Assembly (NCBI RefSeq): GCF_016802725.1
Contig: NC_052669.1
Coordinates: 18,443,770 to 18,507,769, forward strand
Direction: 5' to 3'
DNA length: 64,000 bases
Source of the DNA: Solenopsis invicta
Taxonomy: Eukaryota > Arthropoda > Insecta > Hymenoptera > Formicidae
Under the pieces are notes generated by a model. The model did not search any database, had not been told where the DNA came from, and saw nothing but the letters and a program-made list of their open reading frames with translations. Numbering within the stretch: position 1 is the first letter of the stretch; the number at the start of each line of letters is the position of its first letter. This document shows positions 24,597 through 34,710 of the stretch, one piece after another. The position numbers and the translations under genes are program-made.

Positions 24597-25203
24597 TAGT
24601 ACCTATATTTTCTTATATGTATTTATATCATTTATATATCATCTCTCTCTCTTTCTTCGCGACGAGAATGCTCTGCGAATGTACCTTTTTTTATTTTCTA
24701 CCTTATAAGTGTAAATGAGTAACAATCACGTATTGGACAACGTATTTAACAACATAATTAACACGCGCGTGAAGCCGGATGCCTCTTTCCTTCTCGCTTT
24801 CCCTCTCTCTTTTCCTCCGTGACGCGCAACGGGCACACCCTATTCTCTTACACGATTTCCTGCAATTACGATGATGACAACGATCACGCTCTCCCTTTTC
24901 TCTTTCTCACTTACCCTTCTTGTCACTCCTTCTCTATTCCCCCTTTCTCCCCCGTTTCTATCACCCTTCCTCCCTCGGTATTCCTACAGCAATGACTCTA
25001 CCCTTTCGCCGCACCGTTTGCTATTTACCCACTCATGTACCATCCGCTTTTTCCTCCTGTTTTCTTACCCCGTTCTTATCGCAAAGACCTCAGACATTGT
25101 AATCGATTGAGCGAAATGTATTTCTCAACTACGGAGAAATTTCTGCGGTAAAACGTCAGAATTTCCATCACGATTAATCCTCGATGGGATAACTCGAACG
25201 AGT

Positions 25204-25271
25204 GGCTCCAAACGAAAGCAGCAGACTTGTAGTCAGTGGATCCCAAGTGCGATCCCGACTATCTTGGAGCC
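25204..25271 (+). other. nested stem structure, tRNA-like in size
   Basis: GGCTCCAA (25204-25211) pairs with TTGGAGCC (25264-25271). Inside, TAGTC (25230-25234) pairs with GACTA (25257-25261). Inside that, GGATC (25238-25242) pairs with GATCC (25251-25255). At 68 nt with a 7-8 bp outer stem it resembles a tRNA or tRNA-derived SINE head, with a B-box-like GTGCGATCCC. The cloverleaf D arm and anticodon arm do not fit, so I do not call a tRNA gene. Confidence 0.3.
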
Positions 25272-25342
25272 TCAAAGGTTTGTCATACAGTTTTATACAA
25301 TTATTTCACTTTAATTAAATTTTACTGATTTACATATCTCGG

Positions 25343-25910
25343 TGCCAGTACAATCGTCTCGTATTACAGCTATTCTTCTAGATTCTAAATTCCATCGGAT
25401 GCAAATGGCGATCCATATGGTTATAAATATATTGCATTCCGTAATAAAATAGTTTTCTTCACAAATTAACATAATGTATAGAAAATCGGTGTACTCGTCT
25501 CATCATTGGACATAGTAATTAAATTCATTAAATTATAATTAATAATGATTTTTCGCTTTGGTTTAAGTCTTCATTAATTATAATTATAATATCGTATCAA
25601 ATTATACCACAATTAATTAACTATATTAAATCCCATGATTATGCCGATTTTTATTGAGATTTCTTTGTAACGAAAACTATTTTATTGCAGAGAGCAATAT
25701 TCGTGGTCATTTAAATAAAAACGAACATGTAAGATGAGATATAACGATACCATTTCCTACGGCAAACTTGTTTTTAAAGGAAACTATTGCAGAATGCAAT
25801 ATTTGTAGTCATCTATAATGCAACGCATTTGTGAGGTCACATTTAGAGAGATATGTGATAAAATTTCATTAAGAAGTAAAAGATGTAATATGAGACGATT
25901 GTACTGATAC
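25343..25910. mobile_element. TIR element with internal diverged duplications
   Basis: AGTACAATCGTCTC (25347-25360) has its exact inverse GAGACGATTGTACT at about 25893-25906, and similarity continues outwards and inwards for about 26 bp. Within and beside it are diverged direct repeats: an ACTATT..GCAGA..GCAATATT module at about 25677 and 25783, and AAATGGCGAT(C/T)CAT at about 25402 and 26007. There is no coding frame. I read it as a non-autonomous DNA element or a nested repeat. Confidence 0.5.
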
Positions 25911-28900
25911 ATATAAAACTCATATGACACTTATGAAAGCACATTTGCTTCGCGAATGACGAAATATTTAAATATTTATATCTCCGAATAGGGATATTAA
26001 TCGGGATGGAAATGGCGATTCATGTTTTTAACTTCATAACGCACGCTTCTTCGAAACAAGTGGATCTTTCTTGTTACCAGAAAAAACTAATTGCGACGAA
26101 TGCGCATAATTGAATTAGATTCTTCAATTAGCGCTGCAACATTTTCTCGGATTTTACTTGCGTGCGGCACGCACTTAACCTCACCCTTTTCGTGTATTTG
26201 TGCATATACTTTGTATATATCTTAAGTTTGTGAGTGCACAATAAATGAAATGAAATCAAATTAAATTCATTTTCCAATTATACCTACCGCGCATTTTCTC
26301 GCGCAACGCGCGTTCATAAATTTCTCAAAGTAGATATCCCAACGAGAACTCTTTAGCGTTCTCGCTAGACTGAGTAAATAGCAAAACGGTCGATCGGGAT
26401 GGATGATCGTAACTCAACCCGAAACAATTTCTGCGCCCGGCATTTTCTCCGCGCCCATATGATGCATTTACGTCTACATGAATATAGATGCGTACGTAAA
26501 ATACAGATACTAACGTGCCGCAGTTACGTACCCGAGCAATTTGTTACTTGGCTTTTTTGAGATAATAAAGAGCTTCGAAACAAGCTACATTTGTTTACAA
26601 ACGTTGGAAAGTTTCACATAAAAATCCGATTCGCTCGGTAACGATAAGCGAATAAACTTGCATGATAAAATTATGTCGCGCGTAATAAATATAATTTTTT
26701 AACATTAAACACGTATATATTAATTCGTTTTTTGTAATATAAAATTCTTTGCTGGAGGATAGTATTTTTAACAAAAACGTCATTGTAATTCTTTACGTAT
26801 AAATATTTTCTGTACATTTGAGCGCAGAAATTTTAAGACAAAAGCAACTCGAAGGAGACATCAATTCCCAATAGTGAACTAGAAGAATAATTAGTTTATT
26901 TGGCTCTTGATTCGACTCGCCTATCTGTCGCCATAGATTTTCCGAGTTAAAATAAGATTCGCGTATATACGGATCGCGCAAATGAATTTTTTGGACTCTC
27001 GTGATGGACGTTTTTCCGAAAGCCTGGCGTAACAGATTATAATCGGATTCGGCGATGATTAATCAAAGCACGACGCCTCGCACTCTGACTCAGCACGAAG
27101 GCGCGACTCGGCTTTCCTATCCCCTTTCGTTCCCTCCTGGCCCTTCGCGTGGATCGAAGTTGATTGCAAAATTATGCTCCTCGGAGCTTCGCCCTCTCGG
27201 CGTAATTAGGCCGTATTTGCCTGTCGGACAATTTACGTAGTATTAATTATTAACGAGACTGTGAAACGTCCGTTCGTTCATTTTGAACCCTCTTGAGCCC
27301 CGGTTAAATGTTGCATTAAAAAATTGTTCAGTTTGACAGATTAATTTTAAACGAACCTAATAGTGACAGGCTTACTTTCTTTGAATAAAAATATAAAAAA
27401 ATAACGTATATTATTACAGAAATATAAATATAACTGTTAATAATGTATCTCTCTTTAAAACTGTATTAAACTCAAAATTCGAACGAGATGTGTTTTTCAC
27501 ATGTGTGAAACAAAGATAAACGATCGAGATCGAGAAGCTCTTCGCAATTATTTCCACGAGATTTACGCGATCGAGGGTGAGATAGGAAATGCGAGAAAAA
27601 GAGAGAGAGAAAGAGAGAGGGGGGCGAGCCAAAGGGGTTACCTCCCTCAAATCAGAAAGAGTCGTCGGCGTCGCGGTGTTATTCGTCGAGTCAAATCACC
27701 TGTTCTATCTCCGATCGGAACAGGTGTGACGCGCGAGACGTTTCCCGCAGTGTGTCTCGTGCAAAATACGAGTTGCGTGTGTACAGTCTATTTTTATTCA
27801 TGTGTGGACGCGTGTGACGTGAATGTGCGCGTGTGTGATCCTAAGATCGAGGACGGGACGATCCGCAAAATCGAACCGTCCGCGGTTTTCTTCCATGATG
27901 GCAGATATATACAGGTATATTTTCTCAGGAGGCTACCTCTCTTTCACGAGTCTCTTTCTTCCATTCTTTTATTTACTTATTTATTTTTTTTTTTTTTACA
28001 TCTGTCCGTCACTGCTCTGTCCGGCCTCGCGTGGCTTCGCTCGGCTCAACAACGAGAAACAACACGAACAATTAACGACTTCTTTAGGCGGTGGGCGAAT
28101 TTGTGCGTATCGTGTGATCTCCTCCTCCTACACCCCCTCTCGTCTCACCATTTCTCTTCGTCCTCCTCTCCTTCCGCGCTGTACCGCGCGGATCGAGAAC
28201 TTCCCCTCTCTTGTCACCCTTCTTATTTTACATGATCGAAGACACCATCCTCTTGTTCCGCGCCTTACTCTACTACGTGATCGAAGACATCCTCCTTCCT
28301 CGTTCTACGTTTTATTTTACGTCGAAGATGGTGGTTGCATGTACACGTGTGTATGTGTGCATCCGTGCCGTTGGATACTTTCCGCCGGTCTCTCTTGTCT
28401 TTTTCCCTCTCCTCGGGGAGAGGGTTACACCGAGTCTCTCGTTACACAAACTGAACGACCCCTCGAAAACTCGACTTTCCTTTGGTTACTATATCCTACT
28501 ATCCTTTCGTTACTACACCCGGTACTGGCATCGTTCGCTTTCTTTTCGATTCGTCGGTCGTATCCCTTCGACGTTTCTCCTTTCTCCCCCCACTACCCCC
28601 TTACCCTCCTCTTCCCTTGCTCGCTAGTACGAGTGGCTTTAACTTCGTACACTTTTGTTTCCTTAACTACTTCGTATCTCTTCAATTCAATGAAGACATT
28701 CACGGGATTTTGTTTTCACAGGATTTTTACGTTTTCGGTCTACTCTTTCGAAAATCAGCTAAACTTTGCCTGTCCTGACCTTCTTCGCGTTCGTTCAGAA
28801 TTTTCTTTGGCGCAATTAATTCTTATCGTCCCTCCCCCCCCCCCCCCCATCCTGAAATCGACTCGCAATTTTTCTACCCTCGCGATAAATGAAGCAATCT

Positions 28901-29900
28901 TATCTCTAGATGCTACATCTTGAAATATCCCAAGAACGAACGCACGAGCTTCCAAGAGAAATCATCGAGCGAAATAAAGGATAAAAAAAAAAGAGTCGTC
29001 GAGCGAAAAGAACGAAATGAAGAATGGGATATAACAGGTGAAAGGAGAAAGCGCGATCGATTCGAGCTCGAAATGTAATAAATCTGTCGCAGACTCCGAA
29101 GGGGAGGGGAAAAAATCGATGACGCTTGAAATCATGACGAGCCTAAGAGGAAATCGAAGTCCCGACACTTCTTCGCGTGTAACGAATCACCAATGTGATC
29201 CCGCGCGACCAATCTCCACTCTGTTCAACGCCGACACCGCCTTCCGCATGGTCGATCCCGATAATCGAACGCATCGCGTCGCGTCGCGTCGAGGCGATGC
29301 ATTCGAGGCTCGAGATGCGGAACACAGGACGGAAGCAGAGATTTTCTCGGAATTTCGCGTGTTTTCGCTTCCCCGACGCGACGAACGGAAAAAAAGTCGA
29401 TTCTAAATTATTCGTTCCTCTATACCCTTCGACTCCCCTCCGCGCCCTTCTCGATTCTCGGTCTCGATCGGCAAATCCACCCCTCACCGGAATTTTTGTT
29501 CCATGTTTCCACGCGTCGTTCGTCATTTCCTCGTTCTCGTTTCTACATTTCTCTCAGCCTGTCATTCTGTTCCTCTTTCTCTCCGCTTTCCCTTTACTTC
29601 TCCCTTTATCTCCCAAACCCGCGTCCTATCACTCGCACAAATACATGTATAATACATACACGTATCCCCACACACACACACGTACACACATACATACATG
29701 CATACACCCTCTCCACTTCGACTCAGTTCTCGTTACAGGTCTATGTGTTTTAATATTTACGATTATTATTTGCAGTAATGTCTAAACGAACACATATTAT
29801 AATCGATAACGTCGTGCTTACTTATCATTCCGTGCCGCGTTTTTACATCCCCTTTTCCCTGCAGCAGGTCCACATCGGCTATATAAGAATATACCAACCC

Positions 29901-29936
29901 CCCAACCCCTTCCCTCTCCCCGTGCGTTCAAAATAC

Positions 29937-30003
<67 letters not shown>

Positions 30004-30944
30004 TCTGGCCGAAGAAACTACCTATCTACAGTTTTTCTTTCTTTAATGTTGCCTCATTAAAGTTTAACGACTTATACCCCAATGTGTATGTGTTCTTTTG
30101 TGTACCTATACGTCTGCTCTCATCGGATTCAGCATCTATTCTCTTTCTCCCCCATCTTTTATCACCCTTTCTCACACATACGTACACACACACACGCACG
30201 CACGCACGCACGCACACTCTATCTCTTCTCTCATATTTTTATTTTTTTTCACTCACTCGCATCGTGTGTAACGTAATTTAATATATAATAATAATTGTAT
30301 CGTTATCATTCTATCGTTTACTGTAACGTTACTCTTCAATCGTTTCTCTTTATATATATAATATATTTATATATTTATATCGTTTACTCCATTATTTAAT
30401 CTTTATTATTATTTCCAGCATTATCATTATTGTTAACTATATTATTATTCATTATTTATTATTTTATTTTGTTTTATTCATTATTATTGTATTATTATCA
30501 TTATTATTAGCTCTAGACATTACGTTTCCTTCGGTTGTTCTTGTTGTTTTGTGATGAAGTTGTTCTTTTTGATCTCCCTTTCCTCCCTCTTTTGCTCTAG
30601 TCTGCGGAACCGAAGGCGTCGACGAGACTGGCCCACGCTCCTCCACTTGATCCTTAGATCCCTTCGCAGCCCTCTCTTCCTCCTCATTATCCTCCTCTCG
30701 CAGTGCTGGTGTTCTTTCTACCCGTACAATATCCCGGGGACATCCCCTGATCCTTCGTATACTTCCTCGTATTTCGTCCGACGTTTCGCTACGTCGATCT
30801 GTCCTCGATCGAGTTTCGCTTCGATCGAGTCTGCGTGCTTCTCAAGTACTCCGGCACACCGTGGAGACAAGCTCTCGCGGATAGCCCGCGACAGAAGTAA
30901 AACCCGTACGATCCTGCGTATCCAGGAAAACGAAGCTGGCCACC
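29901..30944. other. 3' flank / probable 3' UTR of the minus-strand NALCN-factor gene
   Basis: The stretch is downstream (minus sense) of the stop at 30945-30947. It holds a 63-nt CT tract (29940-30002), CA/CGCA repeats (30186-30216) and an AT-rich zone (30270-30515). Several TTTATT motifs near 30455-30477 would read AATAAA on the minus strand. The transcript end is inferred only. Confidence 0.35.
29940..30002 (+). repeat. (CT)n microsatellite, about 63 nt
   Basis: An essentially pure CT dinucleotide run, equal in length to the one at 60607-60669. Confidence 0.97.
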
Positions 30945-31801
30945 CTATGGCGGGTCCTTCCTGGATATCGATTTGGTCGAACTCGCGACATCCATCCTGA
31001 GAATCCTGGCGAGATCTCTTCTTCTCCCGCGTCGTCGACGTGCCGCCCCGACGTGACTCGTCCGACGTATCTTCTTCCGAGGGACAAGCTCCGTATATCG
31101 GCCGCCTGTCGATCCGCACTTTCGCCACCGACGCCACAACCACCACCAATCGCGACACCGACACTTCGCCGCGAACTTGAGGAAAAGCTCGAGGACAGTG
31201 ATCGACACGTTTCGCAAGACGGACGACGACCGCCGCCGCCGCCGCCGTCGCCGGGACGCGAGGCCGAAACGACGAAGGAATTTCCAGCGGAAATGTCGGC
31301 TGCTGGACCTCCTCCAGGATCTCCACCACCACCATCCGCGACGACGGCACTTCATCACCGCCCGTCCGGGCATCCCGAGGACGAACAGGAGGCAACGCAC
31401 AACGGCAAGCCGGTAGATCCCGGTCGAGCGTGAACTGAAGGAAACGCGAAGATCGTTGAAGACCCTCCGCAGGACGAACGCGCCCGAAAGGTGCAGACCG
31501 GGACCGATCGAGCGGAGGAATCCGGAGGGACTCCAGGACACGGCGTTGTACTGCAGCGCGTTCGCGGGGAGGGAGATCAGGATCGAACAGAGCCAGAAAA
31601 GTTGAAGGACGATCGACGGGCTCGGTCGGCCGGGCGAGGACGCGCTCGATATCGAGCCGATGCGGCCGCTACCGCAGAACGCCGTGTCCTTTTGGCCAAC
31701 GGTGGTGGTCGAAGGCGCCGCCGTGCTGCTGGACGAAGGAGCGTCCTGGTCCACGCCGCTGACCGTGGACGTTTCCGGTTGGACCGTCTTCGAGCCCGGA
31801 C
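30945..31801 (-). CDS. mid1: NALCN channel auxiliary factor (Mid1/NLF-1/FAM155 family), last exon: linker and C-terminal hydrophobic segment
   Basis: On the minus strand the acceptor ...ATTCCGACCGCAG (ending 31802) starts an exon in phase 1, matching the phase-1 donor at 32158. The frame reads GPGSKTVQPETSTVSG, a Ser/Thr/Ala linker, DTAFCGSGR, and a Ser-rich stretch. A hydrophobic segment follows (SIVLQLFWLCSILISLPANA, about residues 60-80 of the exon), fitting the C-terminal membrane segment expected in this family. The stop is TAA/TGA-class at 30945-30947. Acceptors further upstream (near 31838) would give an Arg-rich frame that soon stops, so I chose 31801. After the hydrophobic segment the frame runs about 200 more codons and becomes Arg/Trp-rich (WWWWRSWRRSS). 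A second minus frame (30718-31395) is also open there. The last part of this exon is therefore uncertain. Confidence 0.6.
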
Positions 31802-32157
31802 CTGCGGTCGGAATAATCGAGTATTGGCTTAGACGAGGATTATATCGATCAAAAACGAACAAAACACTGTGAATTCTGCAGCTTTCTCTCGATATCGAGA
31901 GTCAAATTGTACAGGCAAATCCAAACAGTCCAAACTGTCCATAACGGGCTCTATTCTCGCAAATCTCTTACAGAACGTACTCGCGAATCTGAATATTCGC
32001 ATATTTTATACATATTTACGAATAGACCCTGAGTTGTAAATATTTGGAAATTACTTGCTTTGTAAATGTAAATTTCAAATGTGTAAAATTTTTCTCATAA
32101 TTCCCACAATAGTTTTAATCGTCCTGATTTTTCGGGGAGTGTTCTTTCCGCGCCTAC
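31802..32157 (-). other. mid1: intron of the NALCN-factor gene
   Basis: A 356-nt phase-1 intron bounded on the minus strand by ACAG|GTAGGC and CGCAG|GT. It is AT-rich in the middle, with no further feature seen. Confidence 0.7.
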
Positions 32158-32358
32158 CTGTAGAACCAGACTGAGGGGGGCTGTCGCATTGAGGCGCCGT
32201 CCCGCGGTCGTCAAGATCGCCATGCTTCCACGGCTCCTCGCAGTTGACGCAGATACCCTCTCTAGTATCCTCGGAGCATACGTGGAAGCAGCACTCGTCG
32301 CCACTGATGCTGTGCAATGACCTCGCGGCCTGCTCGCCGGTCTCGAGGATGTTCGGGT
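32158..32358 (-). CDS. mid1: NALCN channel auxiliary factor (Mid1/NLF-1/FAM155 family), end of cysteine-rich domain
   Basis: This 201-nt minus-strand exon has acceptor ATGATTTCAG|AC and donor ACAG|GTAGGC, phase 1 at both ends. With the preceding exon's last G it reads DPNILETGEQAARSLHS, then GDECCFHVCSEDTREG, ICVNCEEPWKHGD, and PQCDSPPQSGST. Cysteines occur as CC, HVC, C-x2-C and QC. The junction ...FLC-R-DPN..(I/L) and the paired CC-x2-VC are what I expect of the extracellular cysteine-rich domain of FAM155/NLF-1/Mid1. That domain binds the pore-forming NALCN sodium-leak channel subunit and aids its surface delivery (family knowledge). Plus-strand frames over the same bases have no such pattern. 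Confidence 0.85.
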
Positions 32359-34496
32359 CTGAAATCATTGCATTTTCCAACGACCTCGTGCACGGACGAA
32401 CACGTACGATGGTCGTTCTCCTCGCAATCAAGAGGAATTTGTCGGAGAAAGGACGTAGCAGGAGGCATATTTTGTGGAGAACACATATAAAGCTTCGCCA
32501 GCCAAGCCAATTGTTTCTTGATGATTCCTTTCGGAGATGGACGAGAAGGAGGAGGAGAAAAAGGCACTCGTGATGTGCGATATTGCATCGGATCAAAGCA
32601 TCGGAAAAAAGTCGCAATTCCGTAAACAATTCAACGCGCAAAGATCTCTCTCTCTCTGTGTGTGTGTATGTGTGTGTGTGTGTGTGTGTGTGTCGCACGG
32701 TAGTCTGGATCTAGTTGATTAAAAGCGGATTAGTTGGCACGTAGCCGCTGACAACTCGCCAGATTTTCTGTAAAGGCCAATTATCAATTAATCCAAGATC
32801 GATCTTTCCAAGGACGATCCCTCGTTCGCAACTAATTGGCAATTGACTCTTACGAAGAACTGCGAATCGCACAACGACGTACCAACTTACCCACCATATC
32901 TGTCAATTAGATTTTCTTCTTTTTCTATACATTGCAGCAAACATCGCAAATAACAAGATAAATGTCCGATGAACTAAATTTGTTCTCTATTTTTATTTTA
33001 TGTCTCTTCCCACTTATTTTTTTTTACGCGTCTCACGTAGTTTTTTTCGTATTTAATTTCATCTCTCGCAACCGGGCGTGCTTATGCCAGGTGTAAATCT
33101 TAAAAATTTTGCCTTCCAGATCCGTCGCGCTGCGAAGACGTATTTACATAAATAATGAGAGAGAGAGAGAGAGAGAGAAAGAAAAAAAAGGAGAAAGTGA
33201 GAAAGAGATATTTCCACTGGTCGTTACGGAAATGCGACAGCGAGAAGTGAAGGGTTGAATTGCATTCGAGCTGGGATTACATCGAGCGATCTTGGAATGC
33301 TAGTGAGCGCGGGTGCAAAGGGATGAAAAAAATGTCCGATAAAGCGTCCAATCTTCCAATAACCGCGCGGCACGCGTCCCATTTAACGCAGTTTATACTC
33401 AAACGCACCTCCGCCGTTTTACGACTCTCGGTGTCGACGCATGAAAGAAAAAAAAAAAAAAAAAAATAGAAAATGACGAGAAGGTATTTCAACGATTCGG
33501 ACATTCGTATGTATGCTCGAATATATATTAACTCTTTGCGCTCTGCACGGTGATATAGAAAGGATGAGGGACTCCTTGTATAAAATTGTACAATTTTTCT
33601 TATAGAGAAACAAACATGTGCATAATCATACATTAATCCCTTTCTTCATTGTTTTAATAGTTTATGCATTATACTTTCGAAAACTGATAAATCTCTTAAT
33701 ATATTTCAAACTTGTCTCTTTCGTCTCGTGATGTTTTTTTTTTTTTTTTAATACAGTCGTATCGGAATATCCGTAATACCGAGCGTAAAGAGTCAAGATT
33801 ACCGAGTCAACGGGGCTGACAGTTAAGCGTTTCATGCTGGCAGAACGACAAAACGTCAGATAGCGAGAGACCGGTATCGTGCTACCGGAAATAACGCTGC
33901 GCGCAAAAACATTTTCGTTCCGAAAACACCCGGGGCCCGGCGGCGTGCAGAATAAAAATTTGAAAGAATTCGCAGTACTATTAATGGAAAATTAATGGCA
34001 CGAGCCTGAAATGTCACTGATCGTGTCACGGCGTGGCGCAGCATGGCAATAATAATTTAACACGAGTACCGCACGCCTCTTTCCCTCGTCCCCGACGCAA
34101 GGCGCCCGCATTGTTTCGCGGAGCTTATGCAGGACGCTCCACCACGACGGCGGCGATCGTTTATACGCTTATGTGTATCCTCATGCAAATTTCTATGCCG
34201 CGGACTTAGCGCCACGACATGAACGCCAAAATGAACGTTCGTCATCGTCGTGAACAAGAGAGGAGGTGCCGATATGCGGCGCGACGAATATACCCGGTTG
34301 CCCGTGTCTCGTACTATCCTTCGCAGACTTGCGAAGCAAGCAGGGTGCCAACTGAACATTTGTACCCTCCTTTGAAACGGCTCGTTAAACGAGAAAACGA
34401 CCGACTTGAACGAACGCCTCGACTAACTTCGGCAATGATTACTCCATTCTTTCGGATTATCGCTTTTCTCTTTTCCGCTGTCTTTCTTTTTTTTAC
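32359..34496 (-). other. mid1: intron of the NALCN-factor gene
   Basis: A 2.1-kb phase-1 intron (minus donor AGAG|GTAAAA, acceptor TTTCAG|AC). It contains a GT tract (about 32655-32694), a GA tract (33157-33180), poly-A near 33450 and poly-T near 33733. No coding sequence is seen in it. Confidence 0.75.
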
Positions 34497-34710
34497 CTCT
34501 GCAAAGAAAAGTGGGCTCGCCGGCGTATTGTGTGGGGTATGCGGGGGCACGATCGCCCGGAAGGAAGTAGGGGCAACGTTGCTCCACGGTCTGGCAAAAG
34601 GATCGGCAGGGCCTTAATCTGGTCCAGCTGCCCTCCAAGTTTTCCACGTCTTTCGGATCGTGAGCAAAGTAAGGCACCAGGGAGCTGCACACCCATTTCC
34701 TATACGCCTC
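34497..34710 (-). CDS. mid1: NALCN channel auxiliary factor (Mid1/NLF-1/FAM155 family), core of cysteine-rich domain
   Basis: This 214-nt minus-strand exon has acceptor TTCTGATTGCAG|GAG (phase 0) and donor TGCAGAG|GTAAAA (phase 1). It reads EAYRKWVCSSLVPYFAHD, a linker with LEGSW, then RPCRSFCQTVEQRCPYFLPG, and ends PTQYAGEPTFLCR. The order AYRKWVC, then C-x3-C-x6-CPYFLPGD, then YAGEP-FLC is diagnostic for the frizzled-like cysteine-rich domain of FAM155 / C. elegans NLF-1 / Drosophila Mid1. These proteins are ER and plasma-membrane partners of NALCN (narrow abdomen in flies), which sets resting excitability including in clock neurons (established for the family). The exon lacks the first part of the domain, which must be encoded upstream. 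The shadow plus-strand frame 34219-34617 is not a gene. Confidence 0.92.

Noticed and set aside
25204..25271. A tRNA gene
   Set aside because: The outer stem and length fit, but there is no A box, and the T-arm and anticodon stem cannot be formed in the right places.
31053..31433. 126-codon Pro-rich plus-strand frame antisense to the NALCN-factor exon
   Set aside because: The minus strand has the phase-matched family exon. The Pro runs come from CCG/CCA repeats.
34219..34617. 132-codon plus-strand frame
   Set aside because: It is antisense to the conserved cysteine-rich exon at 34497-34710.
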